A DNA stretch of 64,000 nucleotides from Variovorax sp. JS1663 (lineage in GTDB: Bacteria > Pseudomonadota > Gammaproteobacteria > Burkholderiales > Burkholderiaceae_C). The notes under the pieces are model-generated. The model saw only the letters and a list, made by a program, of their open reading frames with translations. It was not told where the DNA came from and did not search any database. The position numbers were made by a program, and so were the translations under genes. Of the stretch, positions 9,882 to 18,992 are shown piece after piece; position 1 is the stretch's first letter; each line of letters starts with the position of its first letter. The stretch lies in contig NZ_LYMK01000002.1 in assembly GCF_002157355.1 (NCBI RefSeq), positions 248,001 to 312,000 on the forward strand, read 5' to 3'.

Positions 9882-10172
9882 TCAAGCCCCTTCGATGATC
9901 CGCAGATCTCGCTCGGCGCCGTCACCCAGCGCGGCCAATGCGGCTTGGTAGTCAGGGCTGTCATGCACGGCGATGGCCTGCTCGACGCTGTCGAACTCGA
10001 TCAACACGGTGCGTTCGGCCAAACCGAACTCGTAGACCTTGGCGGGCAGGCCGCGCGCGAGGAAGCGGCCGCCGCCGCCCGTGATTGCCGGGCCGGCCAG
10101 TTTCGCGTAAGCCGCAAGCTTGTCGGCATCCTTGACGGCGCGGTACGCGCTGACCCAATAGGCTTTTGCCAT
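9882..10172 (-). CDS. DUF1330 family protein
   Basis: 96 residues from the ATG at 10172, which is preceded by ACGGAGA at good spacing; the longer open frame upstream is not needed. The chain begins MAKAYWVSAYRAVKD and contains FLARGLPAKVYEFG and RTVLIEFDSVEQAIAVHDSPDYQAAL, the DUF1330 pattern of a small ferredoxin-like alpha/beta fold. Function is unknown; members are dimeric alpha-beta barrels related to monooxygenase-like small enzymes. Downstream of a broken IclR-type regulator on the same strand, which may once have controlled it. Confidence 0.85.
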   Translation of the reverse strand: MAKAYWVSAYRAVKDADKLAAYAKLAGPAITGGGGRFLARGLPAKVYEFGLAERTVLIEFDSVEQAIAVHDSPDYQAALAALGDGAERDLRIIEGA

Positions 10173-10225
10173 GGTGATGTTCTCCGTTTCTGATTGAGCA
10201 ATATAGCTTGCGGCTACGCGTGGCG

Positions 10226-10501
10226 TCAGCGCCGTCCGGTGAAACAAAGCGCCATTGGACCTTGGGCTGATCGCGCCAGGACGAGAAGCACTGGCGCGGC
10301 CTGCGCAACAACGATCCGAGCGACGCGTCGCCTGACGGTCGCGCGCGAAAGCCCGGTCCGTTCCGCGATTTCCCCATTGCCCAGCTGATCCGAACCCGGC
10401 CGGAACGCGCGAAGAATCTCCACGCCGCGCACCAGCGAACGGTTCAACACCGGGTCTTCGTGGTGCTGCCGGCGTGGCTTCTGACGCGGGGTAGAGGACA
10501 T
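10226..10501 (-). pseudogene. IclR-family regulator remnant (N-terminal HTH only)
   Basis: From the ATG at 10501 the frame gives a normal IclR start: VLNRSLVRGVEILRAF, then LGNGEIAERTGLSRATV, i.e. the winged-helix recognition region. After that it turns into unrelated Arg/Ala-rich sequence and stops at 10226, with the wing and the entire ligand-binding domain absent (family length ~260). This is a deletion remnant; a helix-turn-helix fragment of this length would lack the dimerisation and effector domain. Confidence 0.75.
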
Positions 10502-10644
10502 GGCGCAATTTACACAATTTCCATTTGATGGAATTTGGCGGGTGCCCAAAAGATCATCGCCCGAAGCGTGGTGTTGTCACGAAACCGTCACGCCGGCAGG
10601 CGAGCCTTGGCGACCCTTCAAACCTTCTTCTACAGGTGTCGCCC

Positions 10645-12192
10645 ATGCCTCTTGCCGCATCGCCTCTTCGCGCCGCTGCGCGCGCCATCACCCTCGGCAT
10701 TGCCGGCCTTGCGTTGTCGCACGCGCCGGCCATGTCCCGGCCCGGCCACGAGCCGCGGGTGGAGGTCCAGATGCAGCGCCTATGGCAGTTCGCCCACCAG
10801 CCGGGCGTGCCGGGGCAGAAGTCGGAGATCGTGGCCTTCGACGAGCGCAGCGATACCCTGTGGGTGGCCGGCGTCAAGGGCGTGGACGTGCTGGACCGCG
10901 ACACCGGCCAGCGCGTGGCGCACATCGACGTGAGCCAGTTCGGCCTGGTCAACAGCGTCGCCATCCACGAAGGCCTGGCCGCCTTTGCGATCGAGAACGC
11001 CCTGGACCGCACCCGCCCCGGCGTGGTGGTGTTCTACGACACCAAGAGCCGCCGCCAGCAGGGCGCGCCGGTCACGGTGGGCGCCTTGCCCGACATGCTC
11101 ACCTTCACGCCCGACGGCCGCCAGGTGCTGGTGGCCAACGAGGCCACGCCCAACCCGCGGCCCACTGCCGCCGGCCTGTCGGCCGAGGACCCGGTGGGCA
11201 GCGTGAGCATCATCGACGTGCACCGGCGCGACGTGCACACCGTGCCCATCGACCCCTCGATCCCCGGCTACCAGCAACTGCGCCTCTTTCCCGCCGCCGG
11301 CACGCTGCCCACGCAGCCTGCCACCTACAGCCCCTACGGCCCGGAGCCCGAGTACATCGCGGTCGACAAGGACGGCCGCTACGCCTACGTCGGCCTGCAG
11401 GAGGCCAACGGCGTGGCGGTGCTCAACCTGCGCAGCCAGCGCTTCGAGAAGATCTACAGCCTGGGCCAGAAGGACTTCTCGCTGCCCGGCAACGAGATCG
11501 ACCCCAATGACCAGGACGGCGTCATCCAGCTGCGCAGCGTTCCTGTCAAGGGCCTGTACCAGCCCGATTCCATCGCCGCGTACGAGTACCGCGGCGACAC
11601 CTACCTGGTGATGGCCAACGAGGGCGATGCGCGCGACAACGGCGAGTCCGACGCCGAGGACGAGCGCCGCGGCTCGGCCGGCAACGCCACCATCGAGTAC
11701 GTGCCCGACGGCAGCGGGCTGGGCCGTCTGACCTTCTCCAACGTGGATTCGGCGCGCGGCGGCCCGCTGGTGGCTTTCGGCGGGCACTCCATCTCCATCC
11801 GCCGCGCCGACGGCAGGCTGGTGTACGACAGCGGCAGCACGCTGGACGCCGAGGCCATCCGCCTGGGCATCTACGACGACAGCCGCAGCGACAACAAGGG
11901 CGTGGAGCCCGAGGGCCTGGCGCTGCTGCGCATCAAGGGTCGTGTGCTGGCCTTCGTGGGGCTGGAGCGCACGCTGAAGTCGGCGGTGGCGGTGTTCGAC
12001 ATCACCGACCCTACCGACGTGGATTACCTGGACATGATCGTGAGCGAAGGCGACCTGTCGGTGGAAGGCCTCACCGCCTTCAAGCGGCGCGGCCGCTACT
12101 ACGTGGCGACGGCCAACGAGGTCTCGGACACCACATCGCTGTTCGAGGTGAAGCTCAAGCGCGGCGGGTGGGACCGCGACGAGGACGAGTGA
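10645..12192 (+). CDS. Secreted beta-propeller protein, choice-of-anchor I type
   Basis: 515 residues from the ATG at 10645; the frame is open from 10525, but the downstream start gives a clean signal peptide (residues ~1-30). The mature chain has repeated propeller-blade units such as VAFDERSDTLWVAGVKGVDVLD, MLTFTPDGRQVLVANEA and YIAVDKDGRYAYVGLQEANGVAVL, and the ATYSPYGPEPEYIAVDKD region typical of choice-of-anchor I proteins. These are exported proteins, some annotated as alkaline-phosphatase-like, with no established activity. Monocistronic as far as the sequence shows. Confidence 0.75.
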   Translation: MPLAASPLRAAARAITLGIAGLALSHAPAMSRPGHEPRVEVQMQRLWQFAHQPGVPGQKSEIVAFDERSDTLWVAGVKGVDVLDRDTGQRVAHIDVSQFGLVNSVAIHEGLAAFAIENALDRTRPGVVVFYDTKSRRQQGAPVTVGALPDMLTFTPDGRQVLVANEATPNPRPTAAGLSAEDPVGSVSIIDVHRRDVHTVPIDPSIPGYQQLRLFPAAGTLPTQPATYSPYGPEPEYIAVDKDGRYAYVGLQEANGVAVLNLRSQRFEKIYSLGQKDFSLPGNEIDPNDQDGVIQLRSVPVKGLYQPDSIAAYEYRGDTYLVMANEGDARDNGESDAEDERRGSAGNATIEYVPDGSGLGRLTFSNVDSARGGPLVAFGGHSISIRRADGRLVYDSGSTLDAEAIRLGIYDDSRSDNKGVEPEGLALLRIKGRVLAFVGLERTLKSAVAVFDITDPTDVDYLDMIVSEGDLSVEGLTAFKRRGRYYVATANEVSDTTSLFEVKLKRGGWDRDEDE

Positions 12193-12281
12193 GCGCGGCG
12201 GGGCGGCCGCTCAGCCGCCAGTGGCATGCTGTCGAAGAGGACGTGCGCACGCCCGACCATAATCGGGTAGAGCTCCCCCCG

Positions 12282-13865
12282 ATGTCCTCCGCATCCCACT
12301 CCCTCTGGTCGCCGCTGCGCCTGCCCGCATTCCGGGGCCTCTGGACCGGCAGCGCCATCTATTTCACCGGAAACGCCATGCAGGTCATGGCGGCTTCGTG
12401 GCTCATGGTGGAGCTCACGGGCTCGTCCTTCCTCGCGGCGCTGGTGCAGACCGCCGTGTTCCTGCCCATGTTCCTGCTGGCGCTGCCGGCGGGCGTGCTG
12501 GCCGACACCACGGACCGGCGGCGGCTGATCCTGAGAGCGCTGACCGTTCAGGTGGCCATCGTCATCGTCCTGTCCCTGCTCGCATTGGCAGGGTGGGCGG
12601 GACCGGCGACCCTGCTGTTCTTCACCTTTGCCGCCGGTTGCTGCACGGCGCTGCTGTCACCCGCCTGGAACACCAGCGTGGCGGATGCCGTGCCACGCGA
12701 GGACATGCCACAGGCCATCACGGCGATGTCGATCGCCTGGAACAGCGCGCGGGCATTGGGGCCCTCCATCGCCGGCTTCGTGTTCGCATGGCTCGGTGCA
12801 GGCTGGGTGTTCGTGGTCGCGGTGGCGAGCGCGCTGGTGATGATGCAAGCGGTGCGGCGCTGGCCGCCTGCACCGCATGCGCAGTCACCCCTGCCGGCGG
12901 AGCGCCTCTGGAGCGGCACCATCGCGGGCCTGCGCTACGCAAGGCACTCGCCGATGATCCTGGCCCAGCTGCTGCGCACCGTGGCCTACAGCGGCACTGG
13001 CTCCGCGCTATGGGCGCTGTTGCCGGCCATCGCGGCGCAACAGCTGAAGCTGGGCGCCACCGGATTCGGCTTTCTCATGGGATGCCTCGGCACTGGCGCA
13101 GTGGCTGCAGGCTTGGTGCTGGGCAAGTTGCGCGCGCGCCTGGGGCTCGAGCGCCTCGTCGCCCTGGGGTGCATGCTCTTCGCGGCCGTGATGGTGATCG
13201 CCGCGTTCGTGCGCATTCCCACCGTGGTCTTCGTCGCGCTGGCCTTCGGTGGCGCCGCGTGGATGGCGGTCATGGCCACCTTCAACACCGCCACCCAGTC
13301 CAGCGCGCCGCCCTGGGTGCGGTCGCGTGCCGTGGCACTGCACACGGTCAGCGCGCTGGGCTCGTTCGCGATCGGCTCGGCGTTCTGGGGCGCGGTTTCC
13401 GGCATCATCGGGCTGCCGATTGCGCTGTGCATCGCAGCCCTCGCCATGGCGGGAGGCATCTTTCTCGCCCGCTGGCTGCCGCTGCGGATGGGTGCTTCGC
13501 CGGAAGTCACGCCCGTTGCGCTGTGGGAAGATCTTTTCATCAAGGACCAGCCTCTTCCGGACGATGGCCCGGTGTCGGTGGAGATCGGCTATCGCATCCG
13601 CGCCGGCGAAGCCAAGGAGTTCCTGAACGCCGTGACCCAGCTGCGCGCCTCGCGGCGCCGCGACGGGGCCACCTTGTGGCGCCTCTATCGCGATCTGGGG
13701 GATCCGTCGCGCTATGTGGAGCGATTCATCGTCGCATCCTGGGCCGACTACCTGCACCAGCGCGCGCGGGCCACGCTGGCGGACCAGGAGGTGGAGGCGC
13801 GGGTGCGGATGTTCCTGCGCGAGGGGGAGGGGGTGAATATGCAGCACTACATTGCCGAGCGATGA
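12282..13865 (+). CDS. MFS transporter of the MFS_3/EntS type with C-terminal monooxygenase-like domain
   Basis: 527 residues from the ATG at 12282; the longer frame from 12168 would overlap the previous gene. It has the usual twelve hydrophobic segments, starting LRLPAFRGLWTGSAIYFTGNAMQ, with the loop motif GVLADTTDRRRLI between helices 2 and 3. The last ~100 residues (VSVEIGYRIRAGEAKEF to the C-terminus) form the soluble alpha/beta domain that follows many MFS_3 transporters. Relatives export siderophores and small molecules; substrate here is unknown. No biosynthetic genes are adjacent. Confidence 0.85.
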   Translation: MSSASHSLWSPLRLPAFRGLWTGSAIYFTGNAMQVMAASWLMVELTGSSFLAALVQTAVFLPMFLLALPAGVLADTTDRRRLILRALTVQVAIVIVLSLLALAGWAGPATLLFFTFAAGCCTALLSPAWNTSVADAVPREDMPQAITAMSIAWNSARALGPSIAGFVFAWLGAGWVFVVAVASALVMMQAVRRWPPAPHAQSPLPAERLWSGTIAGLRYARHSPMILAQLLRTVAYSGTGSALWALLPAIAAQQLKLGATGFGFLMGCLGTGAVAAGLVLGKLRARLGLERLVALGCMLFAAVMVIAAFVRIPTVVFVALAFGGAAWMAVMATFNTATQSSAPPWVRSRAVALHTVSALGSFAIGSAFWGAVSGIIGLPIALCIAALAMAGGIFLARWLPLRMGASPEVTPVALWEDLFIKDQPLPDDGPVSVEIGYRIRAGEAKEFLNAVTQLRASRRRDGATLWRLYRDLGDPSRYVERFIVASWADYLHQRARATLADQEVEARVRMFLREGEGVNMQHYIAER

Positions 13866-13962
13866 AGGCCGGTTCTTGAGTGGCCCGCTGTGTGCCACGT
13901 GACCGCAATGGCTTCGGGGTATTCATCATTCCTGCTGCCACCCGCAGCGCGACAATCGAGGA

Positions 13963-14421
13963 ATGGCACTGCCCCGCGATCTCGAGACGTTTTCGGCCGT
14001 CCTGCGTGCCGAGGGCCCCGCTGCGGCACTGGCCTACCTGAATGAAGGCGTGCCGCACCGGTACAGCGCGATCTATCGGTTCGCGGGCCTCAAGCTTCAG
14101 AACGTATTCCTCCAAGACAAACTTGGCGAGATGCGGCCCCAGTACCTTGCGACGGTCCCCTTCGACCAAAGCTTCTGCCAGTTCGTTCGCCGGGACAGTG
14201 CGTTCCGGACGGACAACTCGGCGGTCGACCCGAGGCTCGAAGGCCACCCTTACCAAGGGGTGGTCGTCTCGTACCACAGCGTTCCCGTGGTGAGCGACGC
14301 GGGCGAGTTGTGGGGCACGCTGAGCCATTTCGATATGGCATCTCTGCCGCTCTGCGATGATGAGTTCGAGCTGATGCAGGGGGCGGCCAAGCTCCTGCCG
14401 AGTTTTCTTGTGGAGCGCTGA
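13963..14421 (+). CDS. GAF-domain protein
   Basis: 152 residues that form a single GAF-like domain: HRYSAIYRFAGLKLQNVFLQD, then FDQSFCQFV, then YHSVPVVSDAGELWGTLSHFD and LCDDEFELMQ near the end. GAF domains bind small ligands or mediate dimerisation; no output domain is attached. Its stop (TGA at 14419-14421) abuts the apparent ATC start of the DUF1090 gene, so the two are probably co-transcribed. Confidence 0.75.
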   Translation: MALPRDLETFSAVLRAEGPAAALAYLNEGVPHRYSAIYRFAGLKLQNVFLQDKLGEMRPQYLATVPFDQSFCQFVRRDSAFRTDNSAVDPRLEGHPYQGVVVSYHSVPVVSDAGELWGTLSHFDMASLPLCDDEFELMQGAAKLLPSFLVER

Positions 14422-14739
14422 ATCAAAACTTTTTTCCTGGCCATCGCGTTGGCTGTAGCGTCTCCCGCAATCGCACAGCCAACAGACCCGGTCGACACCA
14501 CCGTTTGCAAAGCCGAGGAAGATGCGCTGGAGCGCGACATCGACCTCGCCCGCTCCAGGGGCCAAATGCTGCGCCGGCAGCACCTGGCCGAGGCAATGGC
14601 CGCACTGCAGGCCCGCTGCAAGACGGTCACGCCGGAGCAGAGCCGGGCAGCGCGCGTCGAGAGGCTGGAGCAGGCGATCCGGGAACTGCGGCTTGAGCTC
14701 AGCCGCGCGGAGGAGCAACTGCGCCAACTGAAGCAGTAG
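14422..14739 (+). CDS. DUF1090 family periplasmic protein, apparent ATC start
   Basis: The conserved body (CKAEEDALERDIDLARSRG, then LQARCKTV) matches DUF1090, a small exported protein with two Cys and a C-terminal coiled coil (LRLELSRAEEQLRQLKQ). The only standard start in frame is TTG at 14449, which would destroy the signal peptide. Reading from ATC at 14422 gives IKTFFLAIALAVASPAIAQ, a complete signal sequence, with GGAG at 14412-14415 six bases upstream. Hence either a rare ATC initiation codon or a point mutation of ATG. Length would be 105 residues. Function unknown. Confidence 0.65.
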   Translation: MKTFFLAIALAVASPAIAQPTDPVDTTVCKAEEDALERDIDLARSRGQMLRRQHLAEAMAALQARCKTVTPEQSRAARVERLEQAIRELRLELSRAEEQLRQLKQ

Positions 14740-14741
14740 GG

Positions 14742-15428
14742 TCAGCTCTCCCAACCGGCCTCGGAAATGTGCCTTGCATAGACCGCCAGCACGATGCGCT
14801 CGGAGTGAACCAGATACTCGTTGAGCGCCGCAGCGGCATCGGGAAAATTGCCGGCTTCGGCAAGTTCGAGGATCTTCATATTCATGTCGACGTAGGGTGC
14901 ATGCAGGAACTCGGCGTCGCGCAATAGGCCGAAGGCCAGTCGCAGTTCAGCCAGCACCTGGGCGAACATCAAGTTGAGCCGCTCGCTGTCGGCCAACTCG
15001 ACGATGGCCATATGAAAGGCCATGTTGGCGGTACCCGCGCCCACCCAGTCGTTGCCGGCCCGGCAGCGCAGCGCGGTCTCCACCGCCTCTCGCATCTTCT
15101 TCTTGGCCGGGTGGCGCGGGTAGGCCTGCGACAGCGCCTGGCATTCGATGAGCCGGCGCACCCGGTAGATGTCGATGATCGACGCGATGCTGGGGACGGC
15201 CACGAACACGCCTCGATTCGGCGTGTGCTTGACCAGGCCGTCTTTGGTCAGCATGCGGAACACCTCGCGCAAGGTGTTGCGCGAGATGCCCAGGCTCTCG
15301 CTCAGCGCCTGCTCCGACAAGCGCTGGCCCGGCGCGAACTCGCCCTGGGTGATCTTCTGGCGCACCTGCTCGGCCATTCGTTCGCTCAGCGTCTGGATCG
15401 CGGGATAGGGGGCGGCGGGAAGGCTCAT
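14742..15428 (-). CDS. GntR-family transcriptional regulator, FCD (FadR) subfamily
   Basis: 228 residues: N-terminal winged helix (ERMAEQVRQKITQGEFAPGQRLSEQALSE..LGISRNTLREVFRML) and a C-terminal all-helical FCD ligand domain. FCD domains bind carboxylate ligands, often with a metal held by Asp/His residues. It is divergent from the Bug-pxpA-pxpBC-carboxylase operon with 204 bases between, and that gap contains three palindromes, so it most likely controls the operon and itself. Its stop lies 2 bases from the convergent DUF1090 stop. Confidence 0.88.
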   Translation of the reverse strand: MSLPAAPYPAIQTLSERMAEQVRQKITQGEFAPGQRLSEQALSESLGISRNTLREVFRMLTKDGLVKHTPNRGVFVAVPSIASIIDIYRVRRLIECQALSQAYPRHPAKKKMREAVETALRCRAGNDWVGAGTANMAFHMAIVELADSERLNLMFAQVLAELRLAFGLLRDAEFLHAPYVDMNMKILELAEAGNFPDAAAALNEYLVHSERIVLAVYARHISEAGWES

Positions 15429-15535
15429 TGTTTCGGGTTGTAGCAGATCAAATGGCGTCTTGCCACTTGATCGCTCAACAGGACGCGGGTTTTCACTTAG
15501 AAATCAGTCGGGTATGAGTGAGCATTTCAGGATGA

Positions 15536-15587
15536 ATTGTTGAACAATCATGACATGATGAATCAACCAAATAAATTGATTGGTTGA
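15536..15587. promoter_or_regulatory. Cluster of three palindromes in the GntR/Bug divergent promoter
   Basis: Three back-to-back inverted repeats in unusually AT-rich DNA: ATTGTT-G-AACAAT at 15536-15548, ATCATG-A-CATGAT at 15547-15559, and TCAACCAA / TTGGTTGA arms at 15563-15570 and 15580-15587. The first fits the GT-N-AC symmetry of FCD-type GntR operators. They lie 45-97 bases before the Bug start and about 108-160 bases before the GntR start. Confidence 0.65.
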
Positions 15588-15632
15588 GTTATCCGGCGTG
15601 CCATTGCCCTTCAAACCTCACTGGAGCATCCG

Positions 15633-16610
15633 ATGAATGTTTCCCTTTTGCGTGTTCTCGCCTCTGCCGCGTTGGTCGCCGCCGGTGCCCAGCCGGCCCT
15701 GTCCGCCGACTATCCGACCAAGGCGATCAAGATCGTCGTGCCCTACGCGGCCGGCGGCTCCACCGACGCGCTGGCGCGCGTGGTCGCGGAGCGTCTGGGC
15801 AAGCGCTTCGGGCAGCCGGTGGTGGTGGACAACAAGCCAGGTGCCAGCGAGCAGATCGCCATCACCAACGTCACCAAGGCCGCGCCGGACGGCTACACGA
15901 TCCTGCTGTCCACGCTCAGCGGGCTGGCGGTCAACCCGGGGCTGTACGGCGCGCGGATTCAATACAACCCCGAGAAAGACCTCACGCCGATCGCGCTGGC
16001 TGCCACCGTGCCCAGCGTGGTGGTCGTGCACCCCTCGGTGCCTGCGAAGAACATGACGGAACTGGGCGCCTACCTGAAGAGCAGGCCCGGCGCAGTCAGC
16101 TATGCGTCGGCCGGCGCCGGCACCCCCAGCCACCTCGGCATGGAGTACTACAAGAAGGCGAACGGCTTCGATCCGGTGCACGTGCCCTACAAGGGTGGCG
16201 CCCCGGCATTGAACGAGGTGATGGGCGGGCAGGTGCAGCTGATGATGGCGCTCGTGCCCGAAGCGATGCCGCTGGTCAAGAGCGGACGCATGCGCGCGCT
16301 GGCAGTGACCACGACCAGGCGCCTTGCCGCCTATCCCGACCTGCCGACGGTGTCGGAGTCGGGCGGCAAGGACTTCGACATGACGTTCTGGTACGCCTTC
16401 ATGGCACCGGCCGGCACGCCCGCCGAGATCGTGACCAGGCTGAATCAGGCGATCGACGCCATCCTGGCCGAGAAGGACGTCCGCGCGCGGCTCGATGAGA
16501 TGAGCCTCGACGTGGTCGGCGGCGCACCGGCGAAGGTCACCGAGCTGATCAGGACGGATTCGGCCAAGTGGAAGAAGGTGATCGACGAGGCCGGCATCAA
16601 GGTCGACTGA
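15633..16610 (+). CDS. Bug/TctC-family substrate-binding protein
   Basis: 325 residues with a Sec signal peptide (to about ALSA, residues ~1-23) followed by [31 protein letters not shown], the Bug family opening; [18 protein letters not shown] is also diagnostic. GGAG lies 7 bases before the start. First gene of the operon with pxpA, pxpBC and the biotin carboxylase, so its ligand may be 5-oxoproline or a related lactam or carboxylate; that is inferred from context only. No TctAB permease genes are nearby. Confidence 0.9.
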   Translation: MNVSLLRVLASAALVAAGAQPALSADYPTKAIKIVVPYAAGGSTDALARVVAERLGKRFGQPVVVDNKPGASEQIAITNVTKAAPDGYTILLSTLSGLAVNPGLYGARIQYNPEKDLTPIALAATVPSVVVVHPSVPAKNMTELGAYLKSRPGAVSYASAGAGTPSHLGMEYYKKANGFDPVHVPYKGGAPALNEVMGGQVQLMMALVPEAMPLVKSGRMRALAVTTTRRLAAYPDLPTVSESGGKDFDMTFWYAFMAPAGTPAEIVTRLNQAIDAILAEKDVRARLDEMSLDVVGGAPAKVTELIRTDSAKWKKVIDEAGIKVD

Positions 16611-16626
16611 GCACGGCAGCATCGAC

Positions 16627-17403
16627 ATGGACCTGAACAGCGACCTCGGCGAGAGCCTGGGTGCCTGGCGCATGGGCGACGACGACGCCATGCTGGGCAT
16701 CGTGAGCAGTGCCAACGTGGCCTGCGGTTTCCATGCCGGGGACGCCGCCGGCATCCTGCAGACCTTGCGCCGCGCGGCCGAGCGTGGCGTGGCGGTCGGC
16801 GCGCACGTGTCCTACCCCGATCTGGCCGGCTTCGGCCGCCGCCACATGGACGTCGCCAGCGCCGACCTGGTGGCCGACGTGATCTACCAGATCGGCGCGC
16901 TGCAGGGGCTGGCTGCCGTGGCGGGCACCCGGGTGCGCTACGTCAAGCCGCATGGTGCGCTCTACAACACCATCGCCCATGACGAGCGGCAGGCGCGCGA
17001 CGTGATCGCGGCGATCCGTGCGATCGATGCGAGCCTGTACCTCGTCGGACTGGCCGGATCGCCGCTGCTGGGCTGGGCGCAGGCCAGCGGCTTGCGCACG
17101 GTAGCCGAGGCCTTTGCCGACCGTGCCTACACGCCGCAAGGCACGCTGGTGTCGCGGCGCGAGCAGGGCGCCGTGCTGCACGACGCACACGAGGTGGCGG
17201 CACGCATGCTGCGCCTGGCGACCGAAGGCGTGGTCACGGCCATCGACGGCAGCACGGTCCGCATCGAGGCCGATTCGCTCTGCGTGCACGGCGACAGCCC
17301 CGGCGCGGTCGAGATGGCGCGGGAAGTGCGCGCGCTGCTCGAGCGCTCGGGCGTGACCGTGCGGTCCTTTGTCGATGCGCAGCCCGCGCAGGTGCTTCGG
17401 TGA
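16627..17403 (+). CDS. pxpA: 5-oxoprolinase subunit A (LamB/YcsF family)
   Basis: 258 residues, full length for PxpA. It starts [19 protein letters not shown], and has [11 protein letters not shown] and [11 protein letters not shown], the conserved acidic/His motifs of the family. Together with PxpB and PxpC it hydrolyses 5-oxoproline to glutamate using ATP. It follows the Bug gene by 16 bases; its stop overlaps the next start (TGATG), implying coupled translation with the PxpBC fusion. Confidence 0.93.
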   Translation: MDLNSDLGESLGAWRMGDDDAMLGIVSSANVACGFHAGDAAGILQTLRRAAERGVAVGAHVSYPDLAGFGRRHMDVASADLVADVIYQIGALQGLAAVAGTRVRYVKPHGALYNTIAHDERQARDVIAAIRAIDASLYLVGLAGSPLLGWAQASGLRTVAEAFADRAYTPQGTLVSRREQGAVLHDAHEVAARMLRLATEGVVTAIDGSTVRIEADSLCVHGDSPGAVEMAREVRALLERSGVTVRSFVDAQPAQVLR

Positions 17404-18992
17404 TGCGGTTCCTGCCCGTCAACCTGGATGCGTTCCTGGTCGAGCTCGACGATCTGCCCCAGACCCTGGCGCTGCTCGCCTCGCTGCAGGCCGAGCCTGT
17501 CGCCGGCATCGAGGAGCTGGTGCCGGCGGCGCGCACGCTGCTGGTTCGCTACCGCCCCACGAAGGTGTCGCAGGCCGCGCTGATCGAGCGCATCGGTACG
17601 CGCAGCCTCGCGGCGCAGGTCGAGCGGGAGGCCACGCTGATCGAGATCCCCGTGGACTACAGCGGCGAAGACCTGGACGAAGTCGCGCAGATGCTGGGCA
17701 TCTCGCGCGACGAGCTGATCCGCCGGCACACGGGCAGCGAGTACACCGTCGCCTTCACCGGCTTTGCGCCGGGCTTCGCCTACCTGAGTGGCGGCGACCC
17801 GAGCCTGGACGTGCCGCGCCGCGCCACGCCGCGCACGCGCATCCCCGCCGGTGCCGTGGGATTGGCGGGCACCTTCAGTGGTGTCTATCCGCAGGCCAGC
17901 CCTGGGGGCTGGCAGATCATCGGCGTGACGGCCACACCGATGTGGGATCTGGGGCGCGAGGTGCCTGCGTTGTTGCAGCCAGGCTTTCGCGTGCGCTTTG
18001 TCGACAGCACGGGGCGGCCCTCGTTGCCATCATCGCCATGCTCCGCGCCGGCGCGCAGGCCTTCCGCTGCACCCATCGCCGAGCCCGACGGCGCCGCGCT
18101 GGAGATCCGCAGCACCGGCCTGCAGGCCCTCTTCCAGGACACGGGCCGTCATGGCCAGGCGCGGCAGGGCGTGTCGGCCTCGGGCGCCATCGATCAGGGC
18201 GCATTGCGTGCGGCCAATCGGCTGGTCGGCAATGCCGGCGATGCAGCCTGCGTGGAGATCGCCTACGGCGGCTTGCAGCTCGTCTGCCGCGGCGAGGCGG
18301 TGGTGGCCGTCACCGGCGCCGATGCACCCATTGACATCACCTGTTCCGGCGGCGCGTCCTGGTCCGCGCCCGGCTACCACGCGATCGCGCTGTCGGACGG
18401 CGACAGCCTCACGATCGGCGCACCGCGCGCGGGCAGCCGCTCGTACCTCGCGGTGCGCGGCGGCTTCGCCATTGCGCCGGTGCTCGGCAGCTGTTCGACC
18501 GACACGCTCGCCCGCGTCGGCCCCAAGCCCATCGCGGCCGGCGACGTATTGCCCGTGCGCCCGGTGGCGCGCGGCGCCATCGTGGGCCTGCACGAGCAGC
18601 CTCCCGCTGACCTGCCCACGGTGCAGCAGCCCGTCACGCTCGACGTGGTGATGGGCCCGCGCACCGACTGGTTCACACCCGAGGCCGTGGCACTGCTGGC
18701 CAGCCAGGTGTGGAAGGTCACGCCGCAGTCCAACCGCGTCGGCCTGCGCCTGGCCGGTGAACAACCCCTGGTCCGCGCCAACCCGGCCGAGCTGCCGAGC
18801 GAAGGGACCGTCCTCGGCGCCTTGCAGGTGCCGCCGAGCGGGCAGCCCGTGCTGTTCCTCGCCGACCACCCGCTCACGGGCGGCTACCCGGTGATCGGCG
18901 CCGTCGCCACCTACCACCTCGACCGCGCGGGACAGATCCCCATCGGCGCCAGCGTGCGCTTCAACCCCATTCACCCTTTCGGTACGCCATGA
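17403..18992 (+). CDS. 5-oxoprolinase subunits B and C fused (KipI-KipA type)
   Basis: 529 residues from the ATG at 17403, which shares its A with the upstream TGA; a GTG at 17400 is the other option. Residues ~1-210 are PxpB/KipI ([35 protein letters not shown]), and ~235-529 are PxpC/KipA ([35 protein letters not shown] near the end). In E. coli and Bacillus these are separate genes. The same domain pair is homologous to the carboxyltransferase part of urea carboxylase, which is relevant because a biotin carboxylase follows with a 4-base overlap. Confidence 0.92.
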   Translation: MRFLPVNLDAFLVELDDLPQTLALLASLQAEPVAGIEELVPAARTLLVRYRPTKVSQAALIERIGTRSLAAQVEREATLIEIPVDYSGEDLDEVAQMLGISRDELIRRHTGSEYTVAFTGFAPGFAYLSGGDPSLDVPRRATPRTRIPAGAVGLAGTFSGVYPQASPGGWQIIGVTATPMWDLGREVPALLQPGFRVRFVDSTGRPSLPSSPCSAPARRPSAAPIAEPDGAALEIRSTGLQALFQDTGRHGQARQGVSASGAIDQGALRAANRLVGNAGDAACVEIAYGGLQLVCRGEAVVAVTGADAPIDITCSGGASWSAPGYHAIALSDGDSLTIGAPRAGSRSYLAVRGGFAIAPVLGSCSTDTLARVGPKPIAAGDVLPVRPVARGAIVGLHEQPPADLPTVQQPVTLDVVMGPRTDWFTPEAVALLASQVWKVTPQSNRVGLRLAGEQPLVRANPAELPSEGTVLGALQVPPSGQPVLFLADHPLTGGYPVIGAVATYHLDRAGQIPIGASVRFNPIHPFGTP

